Shown here: positions 11,441 through 23,327 of the stretch, in pieces
Layout: the number at the start of each line of letters is the position of its first letter
How positions within the stretch are numbered: the stretch's first letter is position 1
NCBI RefSeq assembly: GCF_036588685.1
Contig: NC_086378.1
Span: 35,751,578 to 35,815,577, forward strand
Direction: 5' to 3'
From: Mytilus trossulus
Lineage: Eukaryota; Mollusca; Bivalvia; Mytilida; Mytilidae
Length of the DNA: 64,000 nt
Translations under genes and position numbers: made by a program
The notes under the pieces: generated by a model
Database searches by the model: none
What the model saw: only the letters and a program-made list of their open reading frames with translations
What the model was told of the DNA's origin: nothing

Positions 11441-11763
11441 AAGCAGAAAGATCATTTTGTCTATTTGACTTGGAGGTTTTACAATTGTATGACATTATTT
11501 TTGATCTTTCAATTTAAATATGACTATATACTAAACTATATCTATTTTCTTGTTAAATTATATACTTTTCTGACGCACAAATCAGTCTTAATTTATGTAT
11601 AATTGCACTTCAAGTTTTCCATAATTCCTATGCATATTTATTATAATGATTTGGCCTTGTATGTCTGTTTCTTTTTTTTTTTATCTACTAGTAAAACACA
11701 TCCGAAATGAATGACAGACGGACATATATACAAAACTTAACGAATAATTGAAATCAAGATATA

Positions 11764-11979
11764 TGCGTTAGAACGCAAAGGTTTGCGTTAAACGCAAATG
11801 TTTGCGTAATAAGGCAAAGGTTTGCGTAATATCGCAAAGGTTTGCGTTATATCGTAAAAGTTTGCGTTAAACGTAAAGGTTTGCGTTATTTCGCAAAGGT
11901 TTGCGTTTATTGTAAAGGTTTGCGTATAATAACGCAAAGGTTTGCGTAATAACACAAAGGTTTGCGTAATAAGGCAAAC
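11764..11979. repeat. GCAAAGGTTTGCG minisatellite
   Basis: About eleven degenerate units of roughly 20 bp, consensus cgcaaaggtttgcgtaatat. The unit core gcaaaggtttgc is close to its own reverse complement (gcaaacctttgc), so single strands could form serial small hairpins. Spacer words vary between units (taaac, aataag, aatatc). It has no coding frame of note. Confidence 0.85.
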
Positions 11980-13544
11980 ATAGGAAGAAAAATGAAAAAA
12001 AAAATGTGTGGCGCTAATACGCTTCCGTATGTTTTACACAACCTCATTCAAGATAAATCCAAATATTTAGGGTCTCGCACTGGAGATGGTTGACCCTTGT
12101 ATGTAACATATCATTCACATCTTGAGAAATAATTGTACGATATTCTCACAAGATTTGTCTTATTATCCTCTTAGATATTGAATGCAATAATCAATACCAT
12201 CATTTGTCGCACACGAAACATTAAACTACTATATATCATTTCAGCATATTCTTAAGACACCAGTGTTGTCTGTATAGTATTTGCCACTGACTATTAAGCA
12301 ATCAACAATCAATCAATGTATTTATGGTATATATATATTTATTTAACATACTAATAGTGTGTATTGGTAGTGAAATAATGGTCGTTTGTACTGTTCGCAT
12401 CAGGCTGTTTTAGCTCTAGCGTTGATGCCCCTTTTAACGTTGCCTTGTTTTTGTCTATGTTGTTTTGCGAACACTTTTTGACTCGTGGGTTTCTTCTAAC
12501 TCTTCTGCTTCAATCTGTAAAATAATGGTCACAATAAACAAGCTAATCATACTATCATGGGTTTGGTACGCATACATAACAGTGGAATATTAAATTTAAA
12601 AACAAACCCATCTTCTTTTTAAACCAATTGTTCGCGCATCTCTTTGGTTTTTTTTTTGGGCCCATTTTGATCTGATTCTATATTTTGATATTCTATTGAT
12701 CATGTATTGTTTGTCTATTCTTTTAATGAACTTAGTAAGATAGCTAATGTTGATTCGGGTTTAACATATCTGTGTAGATTCACGAGACCGTGGAAATCTC
12801 AGGGTTTTATTTTACGTTATTTTCATTGTATTCTTTTCTATTTCAGTCATGAATGTAATAGCAAATACAAGGTATATATATCTTTATATAGATACAAATA
12901 ATGCTAATATTGATAAAGGTAATCATGGCATGTAAAACAACAACTCATTTCCCGATATAAATCTTGAACTTCGTATAGAAACAATCACGAGTTTGGCCGA
13001 TTGTAATTCATGAAGTATAGACGACATAATAAATATTCTTTGTCATTTGTATCTGACATAATCTATCTTGATAAGAAACTTTTGAAATATTTAAATAACT
13101 TATTCAATTGTGTAACTTTCAAATGTTCGTTTTAATGAGTTCTTGATGGATTGTCAATATACGATGTCATTTAAAGGAAACATTTAGGAAAATAGAGCTA
13201 ATAAAAGATCGACTTTCAAACACCTTTGTATCATCCCATTATTGCAGGTAAATATGATATTTTCTCATTTAAAAATATCTGTTATTTGTGCAAAAAAAGT
13301 CATACATTTGTTATTTCATTTTTGAAGTCTGAGAAACACGATAAATTGACAAATAATATTTAAAAATAAAATTACAATCACAATTAACTTCATTTTTCCA
13401 GAAACTGCAAGTACAATATAGTCATCGGTAACCCGTCCAAAAATTGTATGTATTGTGAACATTTTTAAAAAATAAAAAAAATAAAACGGATGTGACTTAG
13501 TAAATTCCTCAAACTAATATTTTATAAAAGAAGCATGTATTCTG
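11980..13544. other. AT-rich intergenic sequence
   Basis: No gene was supported. The plus-strand open frame 12707-12901 has no motif and ordinary composition. Confidence 0.4.
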
Positions 13545-13735
13545 TGTTTGTCGTTTGTTGCTGTGTAATATATTTGTTTTTCGTTCATTATTTTGTATAT
13601 AAATTAGTCCGTTAGTTTTTTCGTAAGGATTGTTTACATTTGCATGTCAGTTCATGGATTTTTATAGCTGACTACGAGTTATAGGCTTGGCTCTCTTGAA
13701 GAGAGTAAGAAATTATACCACACATCTTCTTATTG
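13545..13735 (+). repeat. Degenerate family B copy
   Basis: It retains tcgtttgttgctgtgtaata, attagtccgttagtttt, tatagctgactacgag and a terminal ataccacacatcttc, in the same order as 15690-15938 but diverged. Confidence 0.5.
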
Positions 13736-13817
13736 TTAAACCAATTTCAATTGATGTTAATATTTCTGTGAAATTAAAACTGCAGGAGCAGATGATCACA
13801 ACATATCATTATTATAT

Positions 13818-13965
13818 ATTATGTATGTGCCAAGTCAGGAGCCTGTAATTCAGTGGTTTTCGTTTTTTTATGTGTTACATATTTGTTTTTCTTTCATTTT
13901 TTTTAATGAATAAGGCCGTTAGTTTTCTCGTTTGAATTGTTTTACATTGTCAAAAAAGTTTTGAA
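13818..13965 (+). repeat. Partial family B copy
   Basis: It contains aagtcaggagcctgtaattc, agtggttttcg, gtgttacatatttgttttt and aaggccgttagtttt, matching the middle of 15468-15938. The 3' third is missing. Confidence 0.6.
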
Positions 13966-15467
13966 AAGGTTCCCAAGTTTGAAAAAAATGGGGGAAATTA
14001 CTACATAACAGCAGATGCACAGGCTCATGTGTGTGCAATTTTTCATTTAAGCATCAATAATCTTTATCAAAAGTTGTATATGAGTCAATTTCATAAAATA
14101 TGTACCCCTCCTTCCCCACACCCACACCTCTAATGTTCAATGCCCGACCTTTGTCACTTATATAAGCTGGTTTGCAGTTTATGTTACTCGGACAAAAAAC
14201 TAATCGAGAGTAGTAAAAAGTTTACATAAATTAATAAAACCAGAATGTTTAGCCATAAAGTGAGGGGAGATTGGACACCCTGACACCTCCCGGATCCTTT
14301 TTAAATTTAGTGCTGAAGATGATACAAAGTCATCATTTATATTGAGAAAAATATAGAAGTGCAAACTTATAACTCCATGGTTGCGGGAATATCAATATTG
14401 GACTTTTCTCCTTTGTTTTCATTTACTGCCCAAACAATTATTCAGTGCTATCTATAAAAAGTCAAAATGATGGATGGATACGGATAAGACATTACGTAAT
14501 AATCTTTAAGGTCAATGTATTAGCTGAGAATTTATTTGAACGAACTTACAGATTACGGGAGTTAACGATAACTTGAAAATTGCACGAGTGTACTTAAAAT
14601 AATCTAAAGAGATATATGTTGTCAGTCTAGGCTTCGTTTCCCTGTCCATGATAGAAAATATTGGTGTGTAAATACACATGACCAAAAAAACCCTACACAC
14701 ACTTGACAAAATCCAAAACAAAGGATTGGAAAGATTTTATTGCTGTTCTTTGTCGAAAAAAGGGTTCAGCATTTCCCTCAGTAATCTGCTTGGATATTTA
14801 CGATGTACTTAAATTTTTCATCGGCATATTTCTGTTTCTATGATGCAGAGATGCCACTATTTTACTGCTTTTTGTGTGTCCAAAGATGAATGTGCCTTAT
14901 CTTTTCTGGACTAAGTATTGACGTTAAACGACACACACATGAGTAAGAGTATAACATGATCTCTACTTCACAGAGCATTAATCGTCTTTGAGAAAAACTT
15001 AACAGATGCCTAGAACAATGTCACGTGATAGCCTATCTATATACATCTTCGTTGGGAATGACGTTGTCTCGGAAACTCACTATTGATTCTAAGATACATT
15101 TTTAGTTAAATATTTTTTAGTCAGTTGTGCTGTATGTTTAAACATTTTTTGCTGCTGGATCCAATCATTGTCCCATTAACCTATTAATTATATATTACTC
15201 ATCCAATTTTGTCAATATATCGAAACTATAATCAACTGTCATACAAGCGGTAGGTTTAGCTAGTTGTAAAACTAGTTTTAATTCACCATTTTGTTCGGAG
15301 AATACTTACAAGGACCAAGCATATGGCCGTTGGTTTTATTTCTTCCGTTAATTTATAAGTGTATGATTTTGTCAGTTGTAATTGATTTTTTTATTAGTTG
15401 TTAGTGGCTTTGAACTAGCTGTCAGATAACTGCGAGTACTCTCAGATCGGTTAATTATGTCTTTTTG
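13966..15467. other. AT-rich intergenic sequence
   Basis: No gene, paired repeat or array was recognised. The minus-strand open frame at 14512-14721 has no support. Confidence 0.4.
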
Positions 15468-15938
15468 TGTCGGGATGTATAAGTACCCGACCACGTCCAC
15501 TTGTATTTTTTGTCTATCTGATGAGTTAAGCCATTTTCAACTGATTTTTATAGTTAGTTATTATGTTATACTGTTATACCACTGTCCCAGGTTAGGGTGA
15601 GGGTTGGGATCCCGCTAACATGTTTAACCCCGCCACATTATTTATGTATGTGTCTGTCCCAAGGTCAGGAGCCTGTAATTCAGTGGTTGTCGTTTGTTTA
15701 TGTGTTACATATTTGTTTTACGTTCATTTTGTTTACATAAATAAGGCCGTTATTTTTCTTGTTTGAATTGTTTTACATTGTCTTATCGGGGCCTTTTATA
15801 GCTGACTATGCTGTATGGGCTTTGCTCATTGTCGAAGGCCGTACGGTGACCTATAGTTGTTAATGTTTGTGACATTTTGGTCTTTTGTGGATAGTTGTCT
15901 CATTGGCAATCATACCACATCTTCTTTTTTATATATTC
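15468..15938 (+). repeat. Dispersed repeat family B, most complete copy
   Basis: This is the longest copy and serves as the in-window reference. Its landmarks in order are gggatgtataagtacccg, atgagttaagccattttcaa, catgtttaaccccgccac, gtcaggagcctgtaattc, aaggccgtta, tatagctgactatgctgtat, gaaggccgtacggtgac and tctcattggcaatcatacca. The module catgtttaaccccgcc...gtcaggagcctg is also present in the 3' tail of the RT retroelement (47578-47626). There is no ORF, so it is likely a non-autonomous element. Confidence 0.75.
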
Positions 15939-16151
15939 CCCCATTTTGAATTTGCCTTGGAGTTTGTTATTTTTGTTATGACTATGCATAACGACGAAGA
16001 TAAATAATTCAGTGAATTTGTCATTGTGTTGAACGCACCTTTACTTTTTTTTTTTTTAGGTTGAAAGGAATTATTTTACCTCAGATAAAGTCATGTCTAC
16101 ATGCTTCATATCTTGAACATGTATAAATTGATAATGAGATTCAACTAAAAA

Positions 16152-16367
16152 CTAAACATTACGACAACCGGGATGATTTTTAATTGTGAACTTTTCTTTT
16201 GTGTGTAGCAAAATTCTAATAACTCCTGCATGCATATAGACAATGAATTCGATACGATATTCGGTTGTTTGTGTTTCCTTACATGATCCTTGATACAAAG
16301 TTGCTGCTTCAAATGAACATTTAGAACAAAAGGGTTCTAAATTGAAAGTAGTTTTTGATGTTTTCAA
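16152..16367 (-). other. 71-codon open frame, not assigned
   Basis: The translation has scattered cysteines (CSKCSF and GSC) but no recognisable domain, and no obvious acceptor or donor frames it. I list it only because it is among the less repetitive open frames in this region. Confidence 0.1.
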
Positions 16368-16458
16368 CGATATTTTCTACATGTATATTATACGTGTATT
16401 AACACTGAAAAAATGAAGCAAACATAAGGACGTCTCTAACACTTTCAATTTCATTAGA

Positions 16459-16615
16459 TATAGGAAGATGTGGTATCAGCGCCAATAAGACAACTCTCTA
16501 TCCAAGTCACAACTTATAAAAGTTAACCATTATATGTCAAGGTACGGTCTTCGACACAGAGCCTAGGCTCACACCGAGGAGCAGGCTATAATGGGCCCCA
16601 AAAATTACTAGTGTA
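16459..16615 (-). repeat. Family B copy, minus orientation
   Basis: The sequence gaagatgtggtatcagcgcc followed by aataagacaactctc, ggtacggtcttcgacac and ggctcacaccgag is the reverse of the family B 3' end. Confidence 0.65.
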
Positions 16616-16685
16616 AAACCATTCGAACGGAAACAGTAGTATAACATCACAACACAGAAAAAAAGTTAGATATATGCGGTACGGG

Positions 16686-16790
16686 TTATGCTCAGTGTTG
16701 AAGTTCGTATGGTTACCTATGGGTGTTTATTTCTATGTCGTTTGGTTTCTTGTGTCTCAATGGTAATCATACCACATCTTCTTTTTTTAT
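16686..16790 (+). repeat. Family B 3' end, plus orientation
   Basis: It contains atgctcagtgttgaag, gtatggttacctatggg and tctcaatggtaatcatacca, then ccacatcttc. Together with the preceding minus copy it forms a head-to-head inverted pair about 70 bp apart. Confidence 0.6.
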
Positions 16791-17599
16791 ATTAGATTTT
16801 ATTTTCCCTCATAAATTTCTCAGACACCGCAGACTGTATTTTTGTTTGCGATAAATACGCTGTTAAGTAAATATAGTTTTGACCTTATACATAAATAAGC
16901 TCACAATCACTACCAAAACACTGGACTGACAGTTGTTGACCACGCAAGGTTAGTAAATAAAAATGTAAGAATATTTTTTTAGGATTAGTATAGTAACTTC
17001 ACAATTCCTTGGTTTGTTCGATCAAGAAGAATGTATATAAATCCAAAATTCCTAAAATTATAGGCTTCTTTAGATATTATTAAAAATATTTTATAAAAAA
17101 CAACAGAATAAAAAACCTCATCAAAACTATGAAGTTGTAACAAAGAAGACCATCGTTCGTTCCTATCATTGTCTTGTCATAACTGAACATTCTGTGAGGG
17201 AAATCGTATATTTTATTTTTTTCACAGATTGAAATTTGGACAAAGTTTTTTCTTGACTTCACCCAATATATTGGCTAGTGCTTGGATCAACATATTTGTT
17301 AAGACGTGTGTCTCCGGCAAATATTATCTTATAACTTATACCAATAATGTTTAAGGGTGTGTATAGTGTTTTCAATGTAAACATTTACAAAGAATTTAAA
17401 CAGCAAATATGATTTTAAAAATCTGAAACAGTACATAATGTTGATTTTATCGTTATTTTCTATAACAAACTATAAACAGAAATTGATAGATGGTCGTTCA
17501 AATTGCTCAATTTAGAATGCTTAGAAGGAAAATTACATATACCTAGTAAAAAAGTTGAAATTAAAAAATTCTAAAGTTGGGGAAATGAAATTTAAATAA
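16791..17599. other. AT-rich intergenic sequence
   Basis: Nothing recognisable. The minus-strand open frame at 17080-17262 is AT-rich noise. Confidence 0.4.
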
Positions 17600-17760
17600 A
17601 TTGCTTCTCCATATAAAAAAATGTAGCTTATAGTTTTTTTAGTAAGTGTTTTTTTTAAATATCAATTGAAGTATATTTATAATTGCTTCTCCAATTGAAA
17701 ATGTAGCTTATAGTTTTTTAGTAACAAAGTTTATTTAGTATGAATTGAAGTATATTTATA
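17600..17760. repeat. Tandem duplication of about 80 bp
   Basis: Two adjacent units (17600-17680 and 17682-17760) share attgcttctcca, atgtagcttatagttttttt and aattgaagtatatttata in the same order. Differences are mainly small indels in T-rich parts. Confidence 0.8.
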
Positions 17761-18809
17761 TTTTTTAAATATAGAATTGGTAGAAATGGTAGAATTTTAA
17801 ACTCAATATAGTTTTCGCGAATATTCCTAATATTCACGACTGAATACACAAAAAGAATGAAAAAAGGGTTAAAATAAAATTAACACTATGAGGCTGATTT
17901 AATATTTGATTTAAACGCCCTAAACATTGTAAACGTCCCATTTTCATTTAACTGGAAAATATCTGATTTGAAGATTCATCCACTTGAAATAATTTAGAAA
18001 AAAGTTTAATTATCATAACAGCCTCTTCAATCACAAATATATATCAAAACTTGTAAATTTAAATTGTATGTTTAAACAGAACTTCATTATGATCTCTGAT
18101 CGTTTGAGTGTCAACTAACTATTAGATTCACCGAGAAACACCTTTTCATAAAATGTACCCAAGTATATATATATGATTTTATAAGTTTCTTGTTATGTTA
18201 TAACTTTTTATAAGGCACTGAAACTAGAAGAACTTGTACACAAGTATAAATTAGAAACGGAATTATATTTTCTGCAACTTGTCAGAAAGATACGCATACA
18301 TATTGCTCTGGTACTACTTTAAGCTAAATCAAAGTGGGTCGAATTGATAGATACATTTCGTATTCCCAGATATTCAAGACGATTTTGTTTTAGAAAAATC
18401 ATCAAAGCTATCAAAATTGTGTGTGCTTAAAAAAAAAAGCAGACAAGTTTAAATGAACCTGACTTTGGAAACACTAGCAGCATATCCTTTTAATTGTATC
18501 ATCATTGTTTAAAGTATAACTACTGTTTTCATGGTTGCATGCAACCGTTGCACTCGTGCATGTTCATCGGTTGTTAAAACTAATTGCCATAACAGAAGTA
18601 ATTGTGCAAACATTTTTTTAAATCTGAATCAAACACCTTTTGAAAAAAAAATCCGAACACGTGGACATGATTAAAAGTAACATACGAAGACGGAGAAACA
18701 TACATCATAACGAGACTTGAATAAAATATAACACAACACTTCACACCTCAATTTCAATATGGATAAGATTTAAGAGGTAGATTTATAATACCTTCAAATA
18801 AACAGAGAT
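17761..18809. other. AT-rich intergenic sequence
   Basis: No gene was seen. A perfect 14-bp palindrome, ggttgcatgcaacc, is at 18533-18546 and may be by chance. Confidence 0.4.
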
Positions 18810-18972
18810 ATAAAAGAAGATGTGGTATGATTGTCATGAGAGAACTCTCTACAAAAGACCAAAATGACACAGGAATTAACAACTATTGGTCACCATACGG
18901 CCTTTAACAATGTGCAAAACTCATACCGCATAGTCAGATATATATATATATATATATATAAAAGGCCCCAAA
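18810..18972 (-). repeat. Family B copy with internal TA microsatellite
   Basis: The reverse-orientation family B landmarks gaagatgtggtatgattgtc, gagagaactctc, ggtcaccatacgg and aaaaggcccc are present. A (TA)n run at 18938-18960 expands the point where other copies read tatagc. Confidence 0.65.
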
Positions 18973-19439
18973 TGGTATCTTTTTATGTTAAATTTCTGAA
19001 TTACCCTTTGTAACATTGTAATTAACGTTATAACGATTGTTAGTTACGACAGCATAGATAGATATTTCAATTTAAGTGTACATGCATTTGAGATTTTGAA
19101 ATGTAAGTTTAAATTTACTCCGGTATATTATTACTATCTGTAGTTTAGTAATTGATTTTCATTACCACACAGAATGAACGAATATTGTATTGATATATTC
19201 TATTATTGGAAGCATGTTTTTGTCAATTTTGATTTGTTTCTAGTTTTTTTCTGGAAGAATGACTTCAACATGTTAATATCCTATATTTTAGAAGGAAGTT
19301 TTCTAATATTCATTTCAAGTAACCAAATTATTATTAGTGACGAATCTGATAGGAACTGCAAAAAAGAATAACCCCTTCATTTTATATAATATCTATAATT
19401 TTTTACAATTATGTAAGATACTGTTTTAATATTGAACAT

Positions 19440-19565
19440 AAGAAATTGTGGTATGCTTGACAATGAGACAACTATCAGTCTACCAGGGTCCATATGACGA
19501 AGATGAAAGCAACAATAGGTCACGGTACGGCCATCAACAATAAACAAAACTCATGCTACATAATG
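19440..19565 (-). repeat. Family B copy, minus orientation
   Basis: It contains ttgtggtatgcttgacaatg, agacaacta, ggtcacggtacggcca and caataaacaaaactcat, in reverse family B order. Confidence 0.6.
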
Positions 19566-19697
19566 GCTTTTAACTTACTATACAGTATTGGTTTTGCTCG
19601 TTGGTGAAGGCCAAACGGATATTTGTTTAAATCCTCTTTATTTTGGTCTTTAATGGATAATTATCTCTTTGGCAATCGTACCGCATCTTCTTAGATT
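19566..19697 (+). repeat. Family B copy, plus orientation
   Basis: It contains ggttttgctcgttggtgaag, gccaaacgg and ctctttggcaatcgtaccgc, ending in atcttc. It abuts the previous copy in the opposite orientation, giving an inverted pair that could fold. Confidence 0.6.
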
Positions 19698-20222
19698 TAT
19701 AACACAGTCATATTATGGGTAACATTTTGAGATGGTTCTACAACTTTAGTGTGAGACATTTAAGAACCATTGAAACAACTCTTCGACGAGTCCATAGCTG
19801 TCCTGCTTTGAAGCCAAATTTCTGTCAAAATTTTAAATCTTAAAGATAAAAAGGGTATGAGAAAAATCTGTACGGAAGAAAATAAATGGACGTACAAATT
19901 GATTTCCAATTTCCATATCATTTCATCGCTATTTTATGTTGTTTTTATCAATGAATCAATTGATCAATGAGTCTTTCCACTTTTTACAGTTTGCCATATA
20001 TAAGCCAAAACTTTGAATTTTTAGTACAGCTTTTGGGTTAGTTATTAAAAGTACAACAGTGTCGGATTATTAAACAGAAATATGAAGGTCAGCATACATA
20101 GTTTTCGTTGTTTTATTTTCAAGATAGAAATTATTTTTCGTTTAAAAACTTATACTTTTCAAATGCATATTACTAATGCTTTTATTTATACATAAACGCA
20201 AACGCCTTACACTAACGGTCAT

Positions 20223-20530
20223 ATGGCTAAACTGGCGAAGGAAAAAACTTTCAATTCTATTAAAACCGACAATTTGATCAATTGAATGCATTTGAAAACG
20301 AGAAGACATCCAATACGCAAAAAATCAGAAGGCTTTGCGCATTTTTGTGTTCTTATGAAAGACTCAAATTTTGCTACTCTAAAAAATCAGACAGATTTTT
20401 CGATGATGTTATTAAATTTTTTAGAAAACCAAATTTTGAAGAAATAATTAGCAAAATTGAAATTGTGTGGCAACGTGAACAACAACAAAGAAATTATAAC
20501 ACTTTTTACAAACTATTTTCTAGCTACTAG
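20223..20530 (+). pseudogene. Frameshifted orphan ORF, about 100 codons
   Basis: An ATG frame (20223-20285) reads MAKLAKEKTFNSIKTDN... and stops at TGA. From about 20282 an overlapping frame continues for 82 codons to a TAG/TAA-rich end, with a strikingly polar, helix-prone composition (KKSDRFFDDVIKFFRKP, EIVWQREQQQRNY). The join looks like a single-base frameshift in one original frame. I recognise no family. It could be a decayed gene, an old mobile-element protein or a chance ORF. No flanking splice sites were identified. Confidence 0.3.
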
Positions 20531-22599
20531 TAATTGACAATAACTGGAAATAAAAATAATAAAATCAATCACTTGAACATTAGTCTAAGAAAACGTTGAT
20601 AGTGTCAACACAGGGTTCAAGTCATTAATCATAATGACATTTCATCAGTTTACCACACTCGAAATCTTGTCAAACGCCCAATCACATGCAATACCTAGAC
20701 CTATAATCTTTAACTCATTGTTTTGATTCCGGAGAGAAAACGACACTCTGGTTAAACTCTCGTTTCCAAATGGATATTGATGTTATTTGTGTGGCAGTAA
20801 ATATATAAGATCAATTTTGACCCTTTATGTTCATTTTTTGTTATGAAAATAGAGCTTAAAAAATAATCTGTAAGTAATTTTACTGTTCCTCATGTGTAAC
20901 TCATATTATATGTTTGTTTAAGTCTTTGAAAATATAGATACAAGAAACCAGCCAAAGTCTTAATTGCGCGCGTATTTAAAAATAAATCACGCAAGATTCA
21001 ATAGATTTTGTTATAGTCAAGAGGGAAAGGTTCACGAAAGTATAATTGTAACTTGTCTGTAGATGCATAGAAAAACAACATTACCATTTATATAAATAAT
21101 CTTTTGCGGTATCATATTGTTCTTGTAATATTTGGCTCTGGAAAATTTTGACTGATGAAAAACTAAGGAAAATCTGCTGTTTCGGAATGTAATTTCCTTA
21201 AATAAAAGGCATTACCACCTCACTTACTATATAACAGAGTGTAAACTTTCGTAAGATGTCGAAATATACAATCAACAAGTCTCGTAATCAGTTTATTTTA
21301 GCTTAAACCCAATTTTCACTGTGTGTTCAAATGTGTTTAGCCAAGAAATTGTATATCTAAATATACAATCCTTAGTTTAGCCGAAAGGCAAATAAAGTCG
21401 CATTTAAAATACTCTGAAGTCAAAATTGCCGCCTTTGTTCATATTCCATAACACTACTTATTCCTAATTGTATTTATTTGAGAAACAAACTCAAATATTT
21501 CAATTGCAATTAGTTATTCGAATCTGAAAATTACCTTAAAGCTGGTAAGCAAATAATATTCAAGCTAAATTCACAAGAAAATTCCATTTTTTTCTTGTAT
21601 CACAAGTATCATGATTTCACAACAAAAGAAGTGTTCCATTACATGGTTTAGTCGAACCGTGCTGTTTTTCAATTCTTCAAATTATTTCCGGTCAATACAC
21701 ACAGACAAACCTAATGACTATTTAAACTCTCGCGTTAAGTAATAGATAATTAGATATGCATAATATAATTTAAAAAGAAAAGTTTGACATTCATTTGCAC
21801 ACTTGATACTTATTTTGAAACATTCGATATTATACAGACTTATAATATCTTTGGGATAAAAGTCACGGATAACTGCTATATTTGGAACTTAAAGGATAAA
21901 TATACTTTGTTATGTTGTTTAAAAACTGAATTTATATTTTTTGAAATTATATAAAAATGTCGTAGAACCTTTAACGGAAAACTGTAAGTAGTTTAACAAA
22001 CTAACTAATATTTATATTTTGGTTTTCGATGTTTTACGATGGAATGACTGTTTATGTTTCAATAGCTGTCTAACGTAATTAAGCCAGCCCCACTATTCAC
22101 TTGTGGATAGTAGTTGCTGGTTTAAGCCAGACTGTCTGCATGCAGCACTAATAGATTATATGGAATTAATACATACACAATTGATGATATGAAATTAGAT
22201 TAAATTGAAATAAAAAAGGTAGATGAAGGGATTTAACACCAAAATTTATTAACGTTTGGTTTAACAAAAAAACAAAAAATGATTAAAAGTGGTTAAAATT
22301 GAATCAGAATAAGCGAACCATACATATATTAGTACACCAAGAAGCCATTCTATTACAACTTTCATCAAGATTACATCAAATGCAATTGGATATCAAGAAT
22401 TTGTCATATTTTTAAATATCGAATTGCTGAAATACCACACTGTTATATTATTGAAATCTGTATTAATGCCTTTATATCACCATATATATCTTGGTGTAAA
22501 TCATAAATTATAAATACATCAAATCGGCTAACACCGCATTGGGTTTTCTAATACATGCATATATAGATATCCTGGATATTTTGTAACAAATAGAATAAA
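20531..22599. other. AT-rich intergenic sequence
   Basis: No gene, array or paired repeat was recognised. Upstream exons of the gene whose last exon begins at 23328 may lie in this region, but I could not identify them. Confidence 0.35.
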
Positions 22600-22725
22600 G
22601 AAATGCTTGCCGATGAGACATATATCCTACAGAGTCTTTATAGAGTGATTTTTAGCAATGATATTTAACAGTTCTAACTTCAACAATGAGCAAAACGCAT
22701 ACCGTATAGTTGAATAAGAAGGTCA
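22600..22725 (-). repeat. Degenerate family B copy, minus orientation
   Basis: It carries cttgccgatgagacata, caacaatgagcaaaacgcat and accgtatagttgaa, the order expected of a reversed family B copy. The sequence is diverged. Confidence 0.5.
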
Positions 22726-23327
22726 CGAATAGTACTTTAGTTTTATAATCTCGGTCGTCCATCTTTTGATTTGAGAAGAAACATGCAACAAAATTGACAG
22801 TTTACAATAACTGCATCAAAATAATGGAAATTCTGTTCACAATTAAGTGAAATAACCGTTTGAAGTATATGCATTTGAGTACATAGAATAATAACTTGAA
22901 ATCTAATTCGTATTAGAATCTCTGCACGGGACCGTCTGTTCGTAGCTTGATTACGATATTTCAAAACATTTGAATTTTCAAATAACAATCTATTTGAAAC
23001 AAAACAAATCACTCAAAATAGTGAGTGATTCAAGCGTGTATTAAAACCATGATTTAACAGTGGTAAAAAGGATTATTTTCATTTTGTAATCTTCACGGTT
23101 GCATTCAACTGAAAAGAATTTTAATCTCAGTTGACGACTTACAAACTAACAAGTTTTGATCAATTAAACTTTAAAAGATTCACATGCTTTCATATCTATT
23201 TATCTATTCAAAGTTGTTACAGCATCTGTAAAGAACATTAAATTGAAAAATCAGCTTGTAATGCATTACAGTATTAAAACATGGAGTAATTTAATACTTC
23301 TAATGAATTTCTTTCATTTTGTTGCAG

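Noticed and set aside
18533-18546. Perfect palindrome ggttgcatgcaacc
   Set aside because: A 14-bp palindrome can occur by chance in 64 kb and has no associated feature.
22080-22140. Possible hairpin around agccagccccactattcac
   Set aside because: Arms pair poorly with mismatches and small bulges. No tRNA or ncRNA features could be fitted.
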